DNA of 64,000 nucleotides from NCBI RefSeq assembly GCF_002128405.1, contig NZ_NETJ01000001.1, forward strand, positions 558,001 to 622,000, written 5' to 3'. Within the stretch, counting starts at the first letter, position 1. Every line of letters starts with the position of its first letter. A program made the translations under genes and the position numbers. The notes under the pieces are model-generated. The model was not told the origin of the DNA, did no database searches, and was given only the letters and a program-made list of their open reading frames with translations. This DNA comes from Gottfriedia solisilvae (GTDB lineage Bacteria > Bacillota > Bacilli > Bacillales > Bacillaceae_G). Positions 18,112 through 28,502 of the stretch are shown here, one piece after another.

Positions 18112-19863
18112 TTATCTCCCTCCTTGCTGAACAAGTTCTTCTAATTGCTGTCTTTCAAACATTTCCTTATACCAACCATCTATTTGAACTAATTCCTCAT
18201 GTTTACCACGCTGAATGATTTTACCTTCATCTAGTACAATAATTAAATCACTATGCATTACAGCACTCATACGATGAGAAGTAATAAAGGTTGTTTTCCC
18301 ATCACGCTCATCTTTTAATGAACGAAGTATCTTCTCTTCTGTTTTTGCATCTACTGCCGATAAACAATCATCCAAAATTAAAATGTTTGGATTTTTAATT
18401 AATGATCGAGCAATTGAAATTCTTTGTTTCTGTCCGCCAGAAAGAGAAACACCTCGTTCTCCAACCACTGTTTGATAACCTTCTGTAAAATCTAATATAT
18501 CATTGTGGATATTTGCTATTTCAGAAGCTTTATAAACATCTTCATCTGTTGCATTTGTGAAACTAAAAGCAATATTTTCTTTCACGGTACTTGAGAATAA
18601 AAAATGCTCCTGAGGTACATATCCGATATGCTCTCTTAATGCATGTAAGCTCACATTTTTAATATTCATATCCCCAACAGAAATTCTTCCTTGATTGACA
18701 TCATATTCTCTTAACAATAATTTTAATAATGTCGTCTTTCCTTGCCCTGTCTTTCCAACAATACCAATCGTTTGACCTTCTTTTACACGAAAATGAATAT
18801 CACTTAACTTAAAATTGGATTCCTCATTATATGTAAATGAATCGATTGCATAGTGTATTTCACCCATCGCAAGTTTTTGTAACGCTTGGTCGGAATCTTT
18901 AATCTCAGCTTCAATACTTAATAAAGAGCGAATACGATCATAAGAAGCTCTCCCTCGTTCAACAATATTGAATAACCAACCTATTGCAAGCATAGGCCAA
19001 ATTAAAATTCCTAAATATGTAACAAAAGTGATTAATTGTCCAATTGTAATGTCATCTGAAATGACTAATCTTGAACCATAAACAATCGAAATTAAGTATG
19101 AAATTGAAACAACAAGCATAATTGTCGGATCAAATAAGGCATCAATTCTTGCAACCTTCATATTGTTTTTAACAACTACGTCGGCTTGATTTTTAAAAGC
19201 ACCAATATCTTCTTTTGCTTGCCCTAAACTTCTGATTACTTTTAAACCACTCATGCTTTCTTGTACTTTATTATTTAATTCAGAAAAAGCTTCTTGCGCT
19301 AAATGAAATCGTTGATGTAATAGTTTTCCATAGTATTGCGTTAAAATGGCCATGATTGGTAGTGGTAATAAACTAATTAAAGTAAGTTTCCAACTAATTG
19401 ATACTGCCATCATGACTAACACAGATCCACCTAGTATAATCGAGTCAACAAAAGTTAAAATACCCGCACCGGCCGTTTCTCGAACAGCTTGAACATCATT
19501 AGTCGCATGGGCCATTAAATCTCCAATACGATTTTTTTGATAAAAAGTTGGCGACATTTTTGTAAAGTGATGATATAAATTATCTCTAAGTTGTTTTGCT
19601 AATTTTAATGAAGAGCCAAAAATTAATCTTCTCCACAAAAATCGAAATAAATATAGTAGTAGTCCATTTAGGAAAATTAATCCTACCCAGAAGAATAATG
19701 TCTTGCCACTAAGTGATTTTTTTATCATTTCGTCGATAACAAAACCAATGACTTTCGGAGGTAAAAGCTCTAATAATGCAACAATAATTAGTAGCGATAT
19801 ACCCCAGATATAACTTCTTTTTTCTTGTTTAAAAAACCATAGTAAATCTTTAAAGACTGACAT
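18112..19863 (-). CDS. ABC exporter half-transporter, YheI/BmrC type
   Basis: 583 residues: membrane domain with six helices, then the ATPase with Walker A GKTGQGKTT near 370, signature VSLSGGQKQRIS near 468 and Walker B LILDDCLSAVD near 493. The residue after the Walker B Asp is Asp rather than Glu, the degenerate catalytic site typical of the YheI half of heterodimeric exporters. GGNIGD-type motif IGDLMAHATNDVQAV matches YheI. Start ATG 19863 behind GGGGGTGAGG; a much longer frame (to 19935) lacks a ribosome site. Confidence 0.9.
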   Translation of the reverse strand: MSVFKDLLWFFKQEKRSYIWGISLLIIVALLELLPPKVIGFVIDEMIKKSLSGKTLFFWVGLIFLNGLLLYLFRFLWRRLIFGSSLKLAKQLRDNLYHHFTKMSPTFYQKNRIGDLMAHATNDVQAVRETAGAGILTFVDSIILGGSVLVMMAVSISWKLTLISLLPLPIMAILTQYYGKLLHQRFHLAQEAFSELNNKVQESMSGLKVIRSLGQAKEDIGAFKNQADVVVKNNMKVARIDALFDPTIMLVVSISYLISIVYGSRLVISDDITIGQLITFVTYLGILIWPMLAIGWLFNIVERGRASYDRIRSLLSIEAEIKDSDQALQKLAMGEIHYAIDSFTYNEESNFKLSDIHFRVKEGQTIGIVGKTGQGKTTLLKLLLREYDVNQGRISVGDMNIKNVSLHALREHIGYVPQEHFLFSSTVKENIAFSFTNATDEDVYKASEIANIHNDILDFTEGYQTVVGERGVSLSGGQKQRISIARSLIKNPNILILDDCLSAVDAKTEEKILRSLKDERDGKTTFITSHRMSAVMHSDLIIVLDEGKIIQRGKHEELVQIDGWYKEMFERQQLEELVQQGGR

Positions 19864-19970
19864 TTCCTCACCCCCGTAATTAACACATAGTTTGATTTTA
19901 ACAAATATTATGAATACTTTACAGTTAAGGGTCAATTATAACATAAAAAAAATTGTTCAAAGAAAGATTT

Positions 19971-20005
19971 TAAAAATGCACAAACAGTTCACTGCTTGTG
20001 CATTT
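19971..20005 (-). terminator. Terminator of the DUF1906 gene
   Basis: Stem AAATGCACAAACAGT (19974-19988) with ACTGCTTGTGCATTT (19991-20005), T-rich on the minus-strand exit side. Confidence 0.8.
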
Positions 20006-20022
20006 ATCAAGAGATAGATAAT

Positions 20023-20802
20023 CTACCATAGATATTTGATTAGTTCACCTTTAAATAAATTTGTATCAATATTACAATCAGTTGCATCTAATCCATATTG
20101 CCAACCATAAATTTTAGCCTCACTTGGTCCACCAGCTGAAAATTCTGGTGCTTTTGTTTTTGAAGTTACACCTCGTTGTGGAAATGCAGTCCAGAGAATC
20201 GTTTCTTTACTTAATCTGCTATTATCTTTTGCAGCTAGTTTATATGCTTTCGATAAACCTTGCCCATTATCAAACACACCATAGAGGCCTGATACATATC
20301 CCATCTTTTTCATCTCATCGTAATACCCTTTTATAAACTCAGCATCGACTTCATAAGTTGGTTCAATGTCTGCAAATATTGCTGTTCCTTTTGGTACATC
20401 TAAATTCTTTGCTAGCTTCACACCGACTTGTGCCTGCTTTACACCGTTTTTGTACCCTGTTGCTGACACAAATTGATTATTGATTAATAAGATTTTTATT
20501 TTCTTTGAATGTAATAAAGCTGCTTCTTTTTTAGTAATTCCTTTAGAAACGTCTTCTTTCGTGCCAAGATATCTACCCCAAACCTCAGGTGTTCCAAACT
20601 CTTTTTTCACACAAGTTAAAAATTGGTTAGTTGTATTTGAAGCAGAGTCAACTCCCCAATAAAAAGATTTAGTAGAAGGACCTTTTTGCTCCTGCTTTTC
20701 ATGTTTTCGAGACGAATCTTCTTTACTGCTCATTACTCCGAAGATTATAGAAAACAATAATACAACTGATATGAGAATAAAAATGATTGGTTTCCAATTC
20801 AA
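20023..20802 (-). CDS. Membrane-anchored DUF1906 glycoside hydrolase-like protein
   Basis: About 259 residues. N-terminal membrane anchor (about 4-22), a short Lys/Ser-rich linker, then a TIM-barrel-like domain of the DUF1906 (Rv2525c-like, GH25-related) family. FYWGVDSASNTTNQFL opens the domain; IFADIEPTYEVDAEFI carries acidic residues at the expected catalytic strand; IYGWQYG near the end is typical. Likely acts on the cell wall outside the membrane, substrate unknown. Start TTG 20802 is 8 bases from AAAGGGAG; GTG 20811 touches that site. Monocistronic. Confidence 0.82.
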   Translation of the reverse strand: MNWKPIIFILISVVLLFSIIFGVMSSKEDSSRKHEKQEQKGPSTKSFYWGVDSASNTTNQFLTCVKKEFGTPEVWGRYLGTKEDVSKGITKKEAALLHSKKIKILLINNQFVSATGYKNGVKQAQVGVKLAKNLDVPKGTAIFADIEPTYEVDAEFIKGYYDEMKKMGYVSGLYGVFDNGQGLSKAYKLAAKDNSRLSKETILWTAFPQRGVTSKTKAPEFSAGGPSEAKIYGWQYGLDATDCNIDTNLFKGELIKYLW

Positions 20803-20897
20803 GCTACACACTCCCTTTTCGAAACATCTTATTCAAGAGAGAAAAGGAATGATTGTGCTCTGGAAAATGAAGTAGAAAATGACATTTAAAAAACAAC

Positions 20898-20942
20898 TAA
20901 AAAAACCACTCTCCATTGGATCATTACCAATGAAAAGTGGTT
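20898..20942 (-). terminator. Terminator of yneF transcript
   Basis: On the minus strand AACCACT-TTT-CATTGG pairs with CCAATG-GAG-AGTGGTT around loop TAATGAT, then six T. An outer pair AACAACTAA / TTAGTTGTT (20891-20957) could extend it. Confidence 0.8.
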
Positions 20943-21043
20943 TTGGATTAGTTGTTTGATTGATGAGATATTATTGCAATTTTGATCATGTCTAACAAGA
21001 AGAATGTTCTCAATTCTAGCAATAAGATCTAAATCTAGACTAA

Positions 21044-21253
21044 TTACTTTTGGTTGTTCATAGCCTTCATCATTTGATTAATTTTCTTTTGTGAAGGTTT
21101 TTGACCCATTTGTGCCATCATAACTTTTAACATTTGTTCATTAATTGGTGGATTTTTCTTTAAATAGTTCATTGTATATTGACGAGCTATGAAAAATCCA
21201 ATCGCTACACCAGCAACTAATGCTAGTACTCCGACTAGAATATATAACCACAT
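21044..21253 (-). CDS. yneF: YneF, UPF0154 small membrane protein
   Basis: 69 residues. One N-terminal helix (about 4-24) with [18 protein letters not shown], then the conserved cytoplasmic tail [20 protein letters not shown]. Function unknown. Position after sirA on the same strand matches B. subtilis tkt-sirA-yneF. Confidence 0.93.
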   Translation of the reverse strand: MWLYILVGVLALVAGVAIGFFIARQYTMNYLKKNPPINEQMLKVMMAQMGQKPSQKKINQMMKAMNNQK

Positions 21254-21339
21254 ATTTATTGCTTCCTCCTTAAAATCATCTAGAACAATTTTACTAAAAC
21301 AAACCTATTAATACAAGAGCATTATGCATTTTTATCTTA

Positions 21340-21777
21340 TTAAATATACTTTTGGTACGCAATTGGTCTTAGCCAGCCAAATCTTTCATCCTTTACATCT
21401 ATTGCAATAAACGTAGAGCGAAATTTCCTTAAGAGTTCAAAGAAGATCGTTTCAGCATCTAAGCTGCCATTTGCATACAAAATTAATTCACCTGGATTCA
21501 TTTTTAGCTGCGCTTTGGCACCGTCAGCTAGTTCTAGAAGATACTCTCCGGTTTCTTCATGAAAGTAGATTTGATAAGGATTATTTTTGCGAATAAATGT
21601 GTGTAGCTCAAATAAAGGTATTGGTTCTGTAATATATTGTAATTGTTTTTCAATTATTTTTCTCAATTCTTTTGACGAGTAGTAATATTCGTTCACTAGT
21701 TGATATATTTTATGCTCTCTTCCATAAAATTCTATAGAAAGTGGTTCACTTATTAAATATATTTTATATTCTCTCAT
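21340..21777 (-). CDS. sirA: Sporulation inhibitor of replication SirA
   Basis: About 145 residues. SirA binds domain I of DnaA and blocks replication initiation as cells commit to sporulation (B. subtilis knowledge). Conserved features seen: Y-L-I near the start, YFGRE-like EFYGREHKIYQL, QLQYITEPIPL near 65, and the C-terminal DAETIFFELLRKF then RFGWLRPI. ATG 21777 has AGGAGTGG 7 bases upstream; the 17-residue upstream extension is rejected. Lies between tkt and yneF as in B. subtilis, where it is under Spo0A control. Confidence 0.92.
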   Translation of the reverse strand: MREYKIYLISEPLSIEFYGREHKIYQLVNEYYYSSKELRKIIEKQLQYITEPIPLFELHTFIRKNNPYQIYFHEETGEYLLELADGAKAQLKMNPGELILYANGSLDAETIFFELLRKFRSTFIAIDVKDERFGWLRPIAYQKYI

Positions 21778-21917
21778 AACTTGTCCACTCCTAACAACTA
21801 TCTGTAAGGAAATTATATAGAATTTCACCTAAAATATTTGTCTTTTTAAGGAATAGAATATCAACTAGTTTTGTCGAATATTATTTTTTCGTTTACATTT
21901 TTAATTTATTTGACCTA

Positions 21918-23921
21918 TTAGCCTAAAACTTTTTTGGCAGCTTCAACAACATGATCAACAGTGAAGCCAAATTTCTCCATTAATAATCCACCTGGAGCTG
22001 AAGCACCGAAAGTATCGATTGCAAGTACTTCTCCTTCGAATCCAACATATTTATGCCATCCAAATGAAGAACCCATTTCAACAGCGATACGTTTAGTCAC
22101 TTCTTTAGGAAGAACTGATTGTTTGTATTCTTCAGATTGTTTCTCAAATAAATCCATTGAAGGCATTGATACAACTGAAGCTGAAATACCTTGAGCTGCT
22201 AATTTTTCTTGTGCACCTACAGCTAATTGCACTTCACTACCTGCACCAATTAAAATTACATCAACTTTATCTTGCTTAGCTGGTGAAATTACATAAGCAC
22301 CTTTAGATACTTTCTCGTACACATCAGATGTCGTACCTTCTAAAACAGGTAAATCTTGACGAGATAGAACTAACATAGTTGGTGTATCTTTTGCCTCTAC
22401 AGCAATTTTCCAAGCAGCTGAACTTTCGTTTCCATCTGCTGGACGAATTACATTAATGTTTGGCATTGATCTAAATGAAGCTAATTGCTCTACTGGCTCA
22501 TGAGTTGGTCCATCTTCACCAACAGCAATACTGTCATGAGTAAATACATAAGTTACAGGTAAGTTCATTAAAGCAGCAAGACGAATTGCTGGTTTTAAGT
22601 AATCAGAGAATACAAAGAAAGTAGCTCCAAATACGTTTAGTCCACCATGAAGCGCCATTCCGTTTAATGCAGCTCCCATTGCAAATTCACGTACACCAAA
22701 CCAAATATTACGTCCATCATAGCTTTCTCTAGTAAAGTCACCTTTACCGTTCATATATGTTTTATTAGAACCAGCTAAGTCCGCTGAACCACCAAAGAAG
22801 CTTGGTAATACGTTCGCGATTGCATTGATTGCTTCACCTGATGAAGAACGAGTCGCAATTTTCTTACCTAATTCATATTTTGGAAGTGCATCTTCTAAAT
22901 TAGTTGAAATATTACCTTCAATTGCATTCTTTAATTGAGCTGCAAGTTCTGGATATTTTTCTTCATATTTAGCAAATGTAGCATTCCATTCTGCTTCTTT
23001 TTTCGCACCAGCTTCAACAATTACATCATTAAAGTGAGCATAAACTTCTTCTGGTACATGGAATGCATTTTCATATCCCCATGCATAAGCTTGCTTTGTT
23101 AAAAGTGTTTCTTCTTTACCTAGTGGCTCACCGTGAGATTTAGATTTACCCGATTTATTAGGAGAACCATAACCGATCGTCGTTTTTACTTCAATTAAAG
23201 TTGGACGAGATAATTCTTGCTGTGCTTTTTGAACAGCAGCGTTAATTTCATCTAAATTATTTCCATCTTCTACACGAATAACTTGCCAGCCATATGCTTT
23301 ATAACGATCTTCAACACTTTCAGAGAAAGAGCGATTTAACTCACCATCTAAAGAAATATCGTTTGAATCGTAAAGAACGACTAATCTTCCTAATCCTAAG
23401 TGTCCAGCTAATGAAGCTGCTTCAGCTGAAACACCTTCCATTAAATCTCCATCACCACAAATTGTATATGTAAAATGATCTACAACATTTAAATCTTCTT
23501 TATTATATGTACCAGCTAAATGACGTTCTGCTAATGCAATACCAACTGCCATTGAAATACCTTGTCCTAGTGGTCCAGTTGTTGCTTCTACTCCATGTGT
23601 ATGACCAAATTCTGGATGACCTGGCGTGTTACTACCCCACTGACGGAAGTTTTTAATATCTTCGATAGTAACTTCATATCCTGATAAATGAAGCATGCTA
23701 TATAGTAACATTGAACCGTGACCTGCTGATAACACAAATCGGTCTCTGTTAAACCATTTTGCATTTTTTGGATTGTGATTCATAAACTTTGCAAATAATG
23801 CATATGCCATTGGTGCTGCACCCATAGGCATTCCAGGGTGACCTGAGTTTGATTTTTCGATCGCATCAATTGATAAAGTACGAATCGTATTAATTGCTAA
23901 TTGTTCAATATTATTAGACAT
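21918..23921 (-). CDS. tkt: Transketolase
   Basis: Thiamine-diphosphate enzyme transferring two-carbon units in the pentose phosphate pathway. 667 residues, full length. TDP-binding GDGDLMEG near 154 and substrate-binding [12 protein letters not shown]; pyrimidine domain with [18 protein letters not shown] near 460; C-terminal domain ending in [17 protein letters not shown] before ATG. Stands alone, 90 bases upstream of sirA. Confidence 0.97.
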   Translation of the reverse strand: MSNNIEQLAINTIRTLSIDAIEKSNSGHPGMPMGAAPMAYALFAKFMNHNPKNAKWFNRDRFVLSAGHGSMLLYSMLHLSGYEVTIEDIKNFRQWGSNTPGHPEFGHTHGVEATTGPLGQGISMAVGIALAERHLAGTYNKEDLNVVDHFTYTICGDGDLMEGVSAEAASLAGHLGLGRLVVLYDSNDISLDGELNRSFSESVEDRYKAYGWQVIRVEDGNNLDEINAAVQKAQQELSRPTLIEVKTTIGYGSPNKSGKSKSHGEPLGKEETLLTKQAYAWGYENAFHVPEEVYAHFNDVIVEAGAKKEAEWNATFAKYEEKYPELAAQLKNAIEGNISTNLEDALPKYELGKKIATRSSSGEAINAIANVLPSFFGGSADLAGSNKTYMNGKGDFTRESYDGRNIWFGVREFAMGAALNGMALHGGLNVFGATFFVFSDYLKPAIRLAALMNLPVTYVFTHDSIAVGEDGPTHEPVEQLASFRSMPNINVIRPADGNESSAAWKIAVEAKDTPTMLVLSRQDLPVLEGTTSDVYEKVSKGAYVISPAKQDKVDVILIGAGSEVQLAVGAQEKLAAQGISASVVSMPSMDLFEKQSEEYKQSVLPKEVTKRIAVEMGSSFGWHKYVGFEGEVLAIDTFGASAPGGLLMEKFGFTVDHVVEAAKKVLG

Positions 23922-24034
23922 AAATTTCGCTCCTTTAGCTTATTCATAAATATTATCATATAGTTTCGTATGATTTATTACAATATCTATCACTTAGTTT
24001 TAACAATTTTTAGAACTTCTTGTCATAAAATAGA

Positions 24035-24063
24035 AAAAAAGCAGAAATAAATATTTCCGCTTA
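24035..24063 (-). terminator. Terminator of yneB-ynzC
   Basis: AGCGGAAAT (24061-24053) pairs with ATTTCTGCT (24048-24040) around ATTT, one mismatch, then seven T on the minus strand; the stem begins at the ynzC stop. Confidence 0.75.
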
Positions 24064-24300
24064 GTGTAAATTTCTTTTTCGAATTGCTTTTGCAATTTTT
24101 AACTTTGCAGGTGTAATATCGTTACCTTTCTCGTCTACTATTTTAATAGAAGTTAATTCATCTACCATACGAGAACGAAAATCAGCTAAATATTCTTTTC
24201 TTAATTTTTCTTGCTCTATTTTTTCATCCGGAGTTAATCCTTCAGCTTTAGACTTTTTTGATAATTCATTGATCCTATTTAAAGTTTTAGGTGAAACCAT
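24061..24300 (-). CDS. ynzC: YnzC, UPF0291 protein
   Basis: 79 residues, two-helix hairpin protein. LNRINELSKKSKAEGLTPDE then EQEKLRKEYLADFR are diagnostic of UPF0291. In B. subtilis it lies in the LexA-controlled yneA-yneB-ynzC operon. Start ATG 24300 has GAGGAGAAGG upstream; the longer frame to 24342 reads through that site. Follows yneB by 60 bases. Confidence 0.93.
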   Translation of the reverse strand: MVSPKTLNRINELSKKSKAEGLTPDEKIEQEKLRKEYLADFRSRMVDELTSIKIVDEKGNDITPAKLKIAKAIRKRNLH

Positions 24301-24360
24301 CTTACCTTCTCCTCTCATTGAATGATACGATTCAATTATCATATCTTACATTAAAATTGC

Positions 24361-25083
<723 letters not shown>

Positions 25084-25157
25084 TTATCCTATCATGATAT
25101 AATTAAAAAAATAAAGAGGAACGTATTATCTACTTTACAGGTAAGGGGGAAATTTAC

Positions 25158-25805
25158 GTGAATAAGTTATCTAAAAGACAAGCTGAAATTCTAGCGTATA
25201 TTAAGGATGAAGTAAAAGTTAAAGGTTATCCGCCTTCAGTTCGAGAAATTGCTGAAGCTGTTGGACTAGCTTCTAGTTCTACTGTTCATGGACATTTAGA
25301 AAGATTAGAACAAAAGGGATTTATTCGCCGAGATCCAACTAAGCCACGTGCTATTGAAATTCTTGGAGATAGTAACCCTGTTGTAAATGAAGCTCAAGCT
25401 GTTTACAGTGAAATATACAGTGACATCATGAATATTCCTGTGATTGGGAAAGTTACTGCCGGTATCCCTATTACTGCAGTTGAGAATGTTGAAGAGTATT
25501 TTCCTTTACCAACTAGTGTTGCACCTGCAAATGAACAAGTATTTATGCTTCGAGTTGAAGGTGACAGTATGATGAATGCAGGAATTTTAAATGGTGATCT
25601 AGTAATTGTTAAAAAACAATTTACTGCTGAAAATGGAGAAATTGTTGTAGCTATGACCGAAGATAGTGAGGCAACGGTTAAACGTTTCTATAAAGAAAGT
25701 GATCATTTCAGACTACAACCAGAAAACGACGCTCTACTACCAATCTTACTAAAACAAGTTTCTATTTTAGGTAAAGTTATTGGCGTATACCGTACATATC
25801 ATTAA
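25158..25805 (+). CDS. lexA: SOS repressor LexA
   Basis: 215 residues. Winged-helix DNA-binding domain 1-65 ([20 protein letters not shown]), then the S24 peptidase domain. Self-cleavage site Ala101-Gly102 in GKVTAGIPI, nucleophile Ser137 in [10 protein letters not shown], base Lys175 in EATVKRF. GTG start with AAGGGGG upstream. It is a little longer than B. subtilis LexA (205), mainly in the linker. Divergent from yneB over a shared LexA box. Confidence 0.96.
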   Translation: MNKLSKRQAEILAYIKDEVKVKGYPPSVREIAEAVGLASSSTVHGHLERLEQKGFIRRDPTKPRAIEILGDSNPVVNEAQAVYSEIYSDIMNIPVIGKVTAGIPITAVENVEEYFPLPTSVAPANEQVFMLRVEGDSMMNAGILNGDLVIVKKQFTAENGEIVVAMTEDSEATVKRFYKESDHFRLQPENDALLPILLKQVSILGKVIGVYRTYH

Positions 25806-25814
25806 TGAATTTGG

Positions 25815-25846
25815 AGGCAATGACATAATATGTGATTGCCTTTTTA
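25815..25846 (+). terminator. Terminator of lexA
   Basis: AGGCAAT (25815-25821) pairs with ATTGCCT, with inner ACAT/ATGT pairing, followed by five T. Confidence 0.8.
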
Positions 25847-25899
25847 TTATCTTTACATCTTTCACATAGATACGAATTTTTCATAGTAAGGGGTTAATC

Positions 25900-26526
25900 A
25901 TGAGTAAGTTTGAATGGAGAAAACATTTAAAAGATATTTATCTACCAAAAAATAATCCTGAAGTTATTGATCTACCAGCAATGAAATATTTCACAATTAA
26001 TGGAACAGGTAATCCGAATTCTGAACAGTTCACAAAGTGTATTGAAGCTTTGTATTCATTGTCTTATGCTGTAAGAATGATGCCCAAAAAAGGTATTACG
26101 CCTAATGGTTTTTATGAATATACTGTATTTCCATTGGAAGGATTCTGGGATTTAGATGAAGAAGGAAGAAAATTGGATTATTTAAATAAAGACCATCTCG
26201 TCTACAAATTAATGATCAGACAACCAGATTTTGTAACACAAGAAGTTTTTGAGATTGCCGTAAATAGTGTTAAAGAAAAAAAGTCCCAACTTGAGATGGA
26301 TAAAGTAGGTTTTGAAACAATAACAGAAGGTCTATGTGTCCAAGCGATGCATAATGGAAGTTATGATCTTGAACCGGCTACTTTTGCTTTAATGGAACAA
26401 TTTTGTTCTCAAAACAACTTAGAAAGACTTGAAAAAACACATAAAGAAATCTATATTTCGGACGCTCGAAAAACACCTTCAGAAAAACTAAAAACAGTTT
26501 TAAGGTTTAACGTAAAGAAACTTTAA
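25900..26526 (+). CDS. GyrI-like small-molecule-binding protein
   Basis: 208 residues, a stand-alone GyrI-like/SHV domain. PAMKYFTINGTGNPNSEQF near 27 and MHNGSYDLEPATFALMEQF near 148 mark the two pseudo-repeats. Such proteins bind hydrophobic cations or hydrolyse small toxins; no DNA-binding domain is present. GGGG upstream of ATG. Terminator directly after. Confidence 0.8.
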   Translation: MSKFEWRKHLKDIYLPKNNPEVIDLPAMKYFTINGTGNPNSEQFTKCIEALYSLSYAVRMMPKKGITPNGFYEYTVFPLEGFWDLDEEGRKLDYLNKDHLVYKLMIRQPDFVTQEVFEIAVNSVKEKKSQLEMDKVGFETITEGLCVQAMHNGSYDLEPATFALMEQFCSQNNLERLEKTHKEIYISDARKTPSEKLKTVLRFNVKKL

Positions 26527-26540
26527 ACTTAATCAAAAAA

Positions 26541-26577
26541 ACAAAGAGCTTGGCAATCCATGCTCTTTGTTTTTTTG
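26541..26577. terminator. Bidirectional terminator
   Basis: ACAAAGAGC (26541-26549) with GCTCTTTGT (26562-26570), T run on + and A run on the other flank; lies between convergent genes. Confidence 0.85.
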
Positions 26578-26611
26578 TCAGTTTTTTAAATTTAACTTTT
26601 AACTCCCCTAA

Positions 26612-27052
26612 CTAATACTCCTTTTTTGATACATTTTTTTCTAAATCTTCACGGAAAGCTACTGCTAAATAATTATCAATGATATTTCTTGTAATTGAAG
26701 ATTGAAACACCTGAGAATTATAAACACCATCTTTATATTCAATTATATCAATCGTTTTTTCTATATTCTCATTCGTAATTTCATCATAATACTTAACTAG
26801 AACTTCAATTAATGGTTCATCAATTTTAATTTCCAGCTCTCTATTGAAAAATACTACTTTTGTATACGCATATTCATCAATCAGTATATCTAACTCACCA
26901 TTTGCTGCTTCTATTTCTTTCTTTAAGGACTCTTTCAAATCAGTAAAATATGATTCGAATTTATTACACAGTTTACTATAGGCATGATTCTCTGATACTG
27001 TCTCTTTATAAATTTCTTTTGTTTTTAAAATGAATTCCTTTTTAAAATCCAT
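26612..27052 (-). CDS. Hypothetical soluble protein
   Basis: 146 residues, acidic and mostly helical: a charged N-terminal helix region (KKEFILKTKEIYKETV), a coiled-coil-like stretch near 35-52, then short strands with EIKIDEPLIEVLVKYYDEI. No signal peptide or membrane segment. No family recognised. Monocistronic; good GAGAGGG upstream of the ATG. Confidence 0.55.
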   Translation of the reverse strand: MDFKKEFILKTKEIYKETVSENHAYSKLCNKFESYFTDLKESLKKEIEAANGELDILIDEYAYTKVVFFNRELEIKIDEPLIEVLVKYYDEITNENIEKTIDIIEYKDGVYNSQVFQSSITRNIIDNYLAVAFREDLEKNVSKKEY

Positions 27053-27199
27053 AACCTAGCCCTCTCCTCCCCAAATATGATTGGAGTTTTTATACATTCT
27101 ATTCATTTCACATAGATTAATAGAATAAAAGCAATAAAAGTTTTCTAAAACTTTCATTTATTTATTAATCTTATTGTTTCAAATAATAGGAGTTGTGAC

Positions 27200-27280
27200 A
27201 TGTTTAGAAGAATTATTAAAAGGAATACATTAATTTCAATAATAAGTGAAGGGATCTATAGTGATGACTGTACTTTATGA
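27200..27280 (+). CDS. Possible 26-residue leader peptide overlapping the acetyltransferase start
   Basis: ATG 27200 behind AGGAG (spacing 7) opens MFRRIIKRNTLISIISEGIY and stops at 27280, overlapping the first 17 bases of the next gene in another frame. This layout suits translational coupling. No homology is claimed; it could be chance. Confidence 0.25.
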   Translation: MFRRIIKRNTLISIISEGIYSDDCTL

Positions 27281-27767
27281 AACGAAACGATTAATGCTAC
27301 GAATATTTGAAGATGAACATCTTGAAGCAACGAAATTCTTTTGGGGTGATGAAGATGTTATGGCCCTTTGCAGTGGTGCTACGACTGAGGAATTATTATC
27401 TCAAATCATAGTCGGATATCGTAAATGCCACGAAAAGACAGGTTTATCGGTTTATGCTGTGGAAGAAAAGAAATCAGGCAGTATTATTGGTGCTGCAGGA
27501 TTTAATATTTCTGGGAATATGGAAACTGTAGAATTAATTTACCATTTTAATAAAAACTCATGGGGACAAGGATATGCAACCGAAGCTGTTAAAGCTTGTC
27601 TAGACCTTGCTAAACATCACGGTAGCGTCAAACTGATTACCGCTTCTGCTGACGTTAAAAATATTGGCTCCTTAAAGATCCTTAAAAATGTAGGTTTTAT
27701 TGATAAAGGAACAAAATATTTTGAAGACTCGCATCAAGATGAACCTTATTTTGAATTCACTATTTGA
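27264..27767 (+). CDS. GNAT acetyltransferase, RimJ/RimL type
   Basis: 167 residues. ETKRLMLRIFEDEHLEA at the N-terminus, IIGAAGFNISG, and the acetyl-CoA pocket NSWGQGYATEAVKACLDLA near 100. These enzymes transfer acetyl from acetyl-CoA to an amine of a protein N-terminus or small molecule; substrate unknown. ATG 27264 has AAGGGA 9 bases upstream; GTG 27246 would place that site within the gene. Confidence 0.85.
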   Translation: MTVLYETKRLMLRIFEDEHLEATKFFWGDEDVMALCSGATTEELLSQIIVGYRKCHEKTGLSVYAVEEKKSGSIIGAAGFNISGNMETVELIYHFNKNSWGQGYATEAVKACLDLAKHHGSVKLITASADVKNIGSLKILKNVGFIDKGTKYFEDSHQDEPYFEFTI

Positions 27768-27772
27768 GATTT

Positions 27773-27816
27773 AAAAGAAAATAAGTATTCTTACAAACCT
27801 ACTTATTTTCTTTTTT
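27773..27816. terminator. Bidirectional terminator between two acetyltransferase genes
   Basis: Perfect 15-bp stem AAAAGAAAATAAGTA (27773-27787) with TACTTATTTTCTTTT (27800-27814). Confidence 0.85.
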
Positions 27817-27827
27817 AAACTTATTCA

Positions 27828-28244
27828 TTAAATAAATTTTACGTAGATAATTTCTGGATCATCTTCATCTAAATTGTTAATAATTCCACTCTCTACATAA
27901 CTTAGCGTTTTAAATACTTCTTGCATGGGCTGATTTGATTGATTTGTAGATGAAAATATTTTACTAGTTTGACAGTTTTCTTCTATATATCTTAACAAGC
28001 TCTTTGCAACTCCATTACGTCTCTTCCTTGGACTCACAATAACTAACTCAACAAAAAATTGGCCAAAAAAGTGATGATGATAGATAAGGAATCCAAAGAT
28101 CCTTTCATCAATACAACATACTACGCATCTATTATGTATTATTGAATTTCTAATCTCAGCTTCCCTACAATTGCTTTTTATGACTTCTTCTTCAATAAAC
28201 ATGATTTCTTTTAAATCAAGTATTGTAGCTAGTCTAATTTCCAT
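27828..28244 (-). CDS. GNAT acetyltransferase
   Basis: 138 residues. MEIRLATILDLKEIMFIEEE opens the fold; IFGFLIYHHHFFGQFFVELVIVSP strand pair, then acetyl-CoA loop RKRRNGVAKSLLRYI near 78, and a degenerate final strand. Short and single-domain. Substrate unknown. Confidence 0.8.
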   Translation of the reverse strand: MEIRLATILDLKEIMFIEEEVIKSNCREAEIRNSIIHNRCVVCCIDERIFGFLIYHHHFFGQFFVELVIVSPRKRRNGVAKSLLRYIEENCQTSKIFSSTNQSNQPMQEVFKTLSYVESGIINNLDEDDPEIIYVKFI

Positions 28245-28502
28245 TCAATTCATATCCTTTTTGTTTTTTTTCATTTCATGATTTTGCTTATACTCTACTG
28301 CTCTATTAAATTTCTAAATAGAATAAGTCATTTTATTAGAAAAGTGTATATTTACCCTATTGGTAAGTACTCCAATGAAATCTTAAGGCAATCCCTGAAT
28401 ATTACTAAACTCGGAAAATACCTTCCCTTTATGAATACTCATCTCCAAAGTTTAAATATATACAAAAAAGGTAAAGATAAAATAAAAAGGAAATGAGAAC
28501 GT

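Noticed and set aside
28278-28496. 72-codon frame before the CBO0543-type gene
   Set aside because: No ribosome site and no recognisable protein character beyond AT-rich composition; ends just before the real gene.
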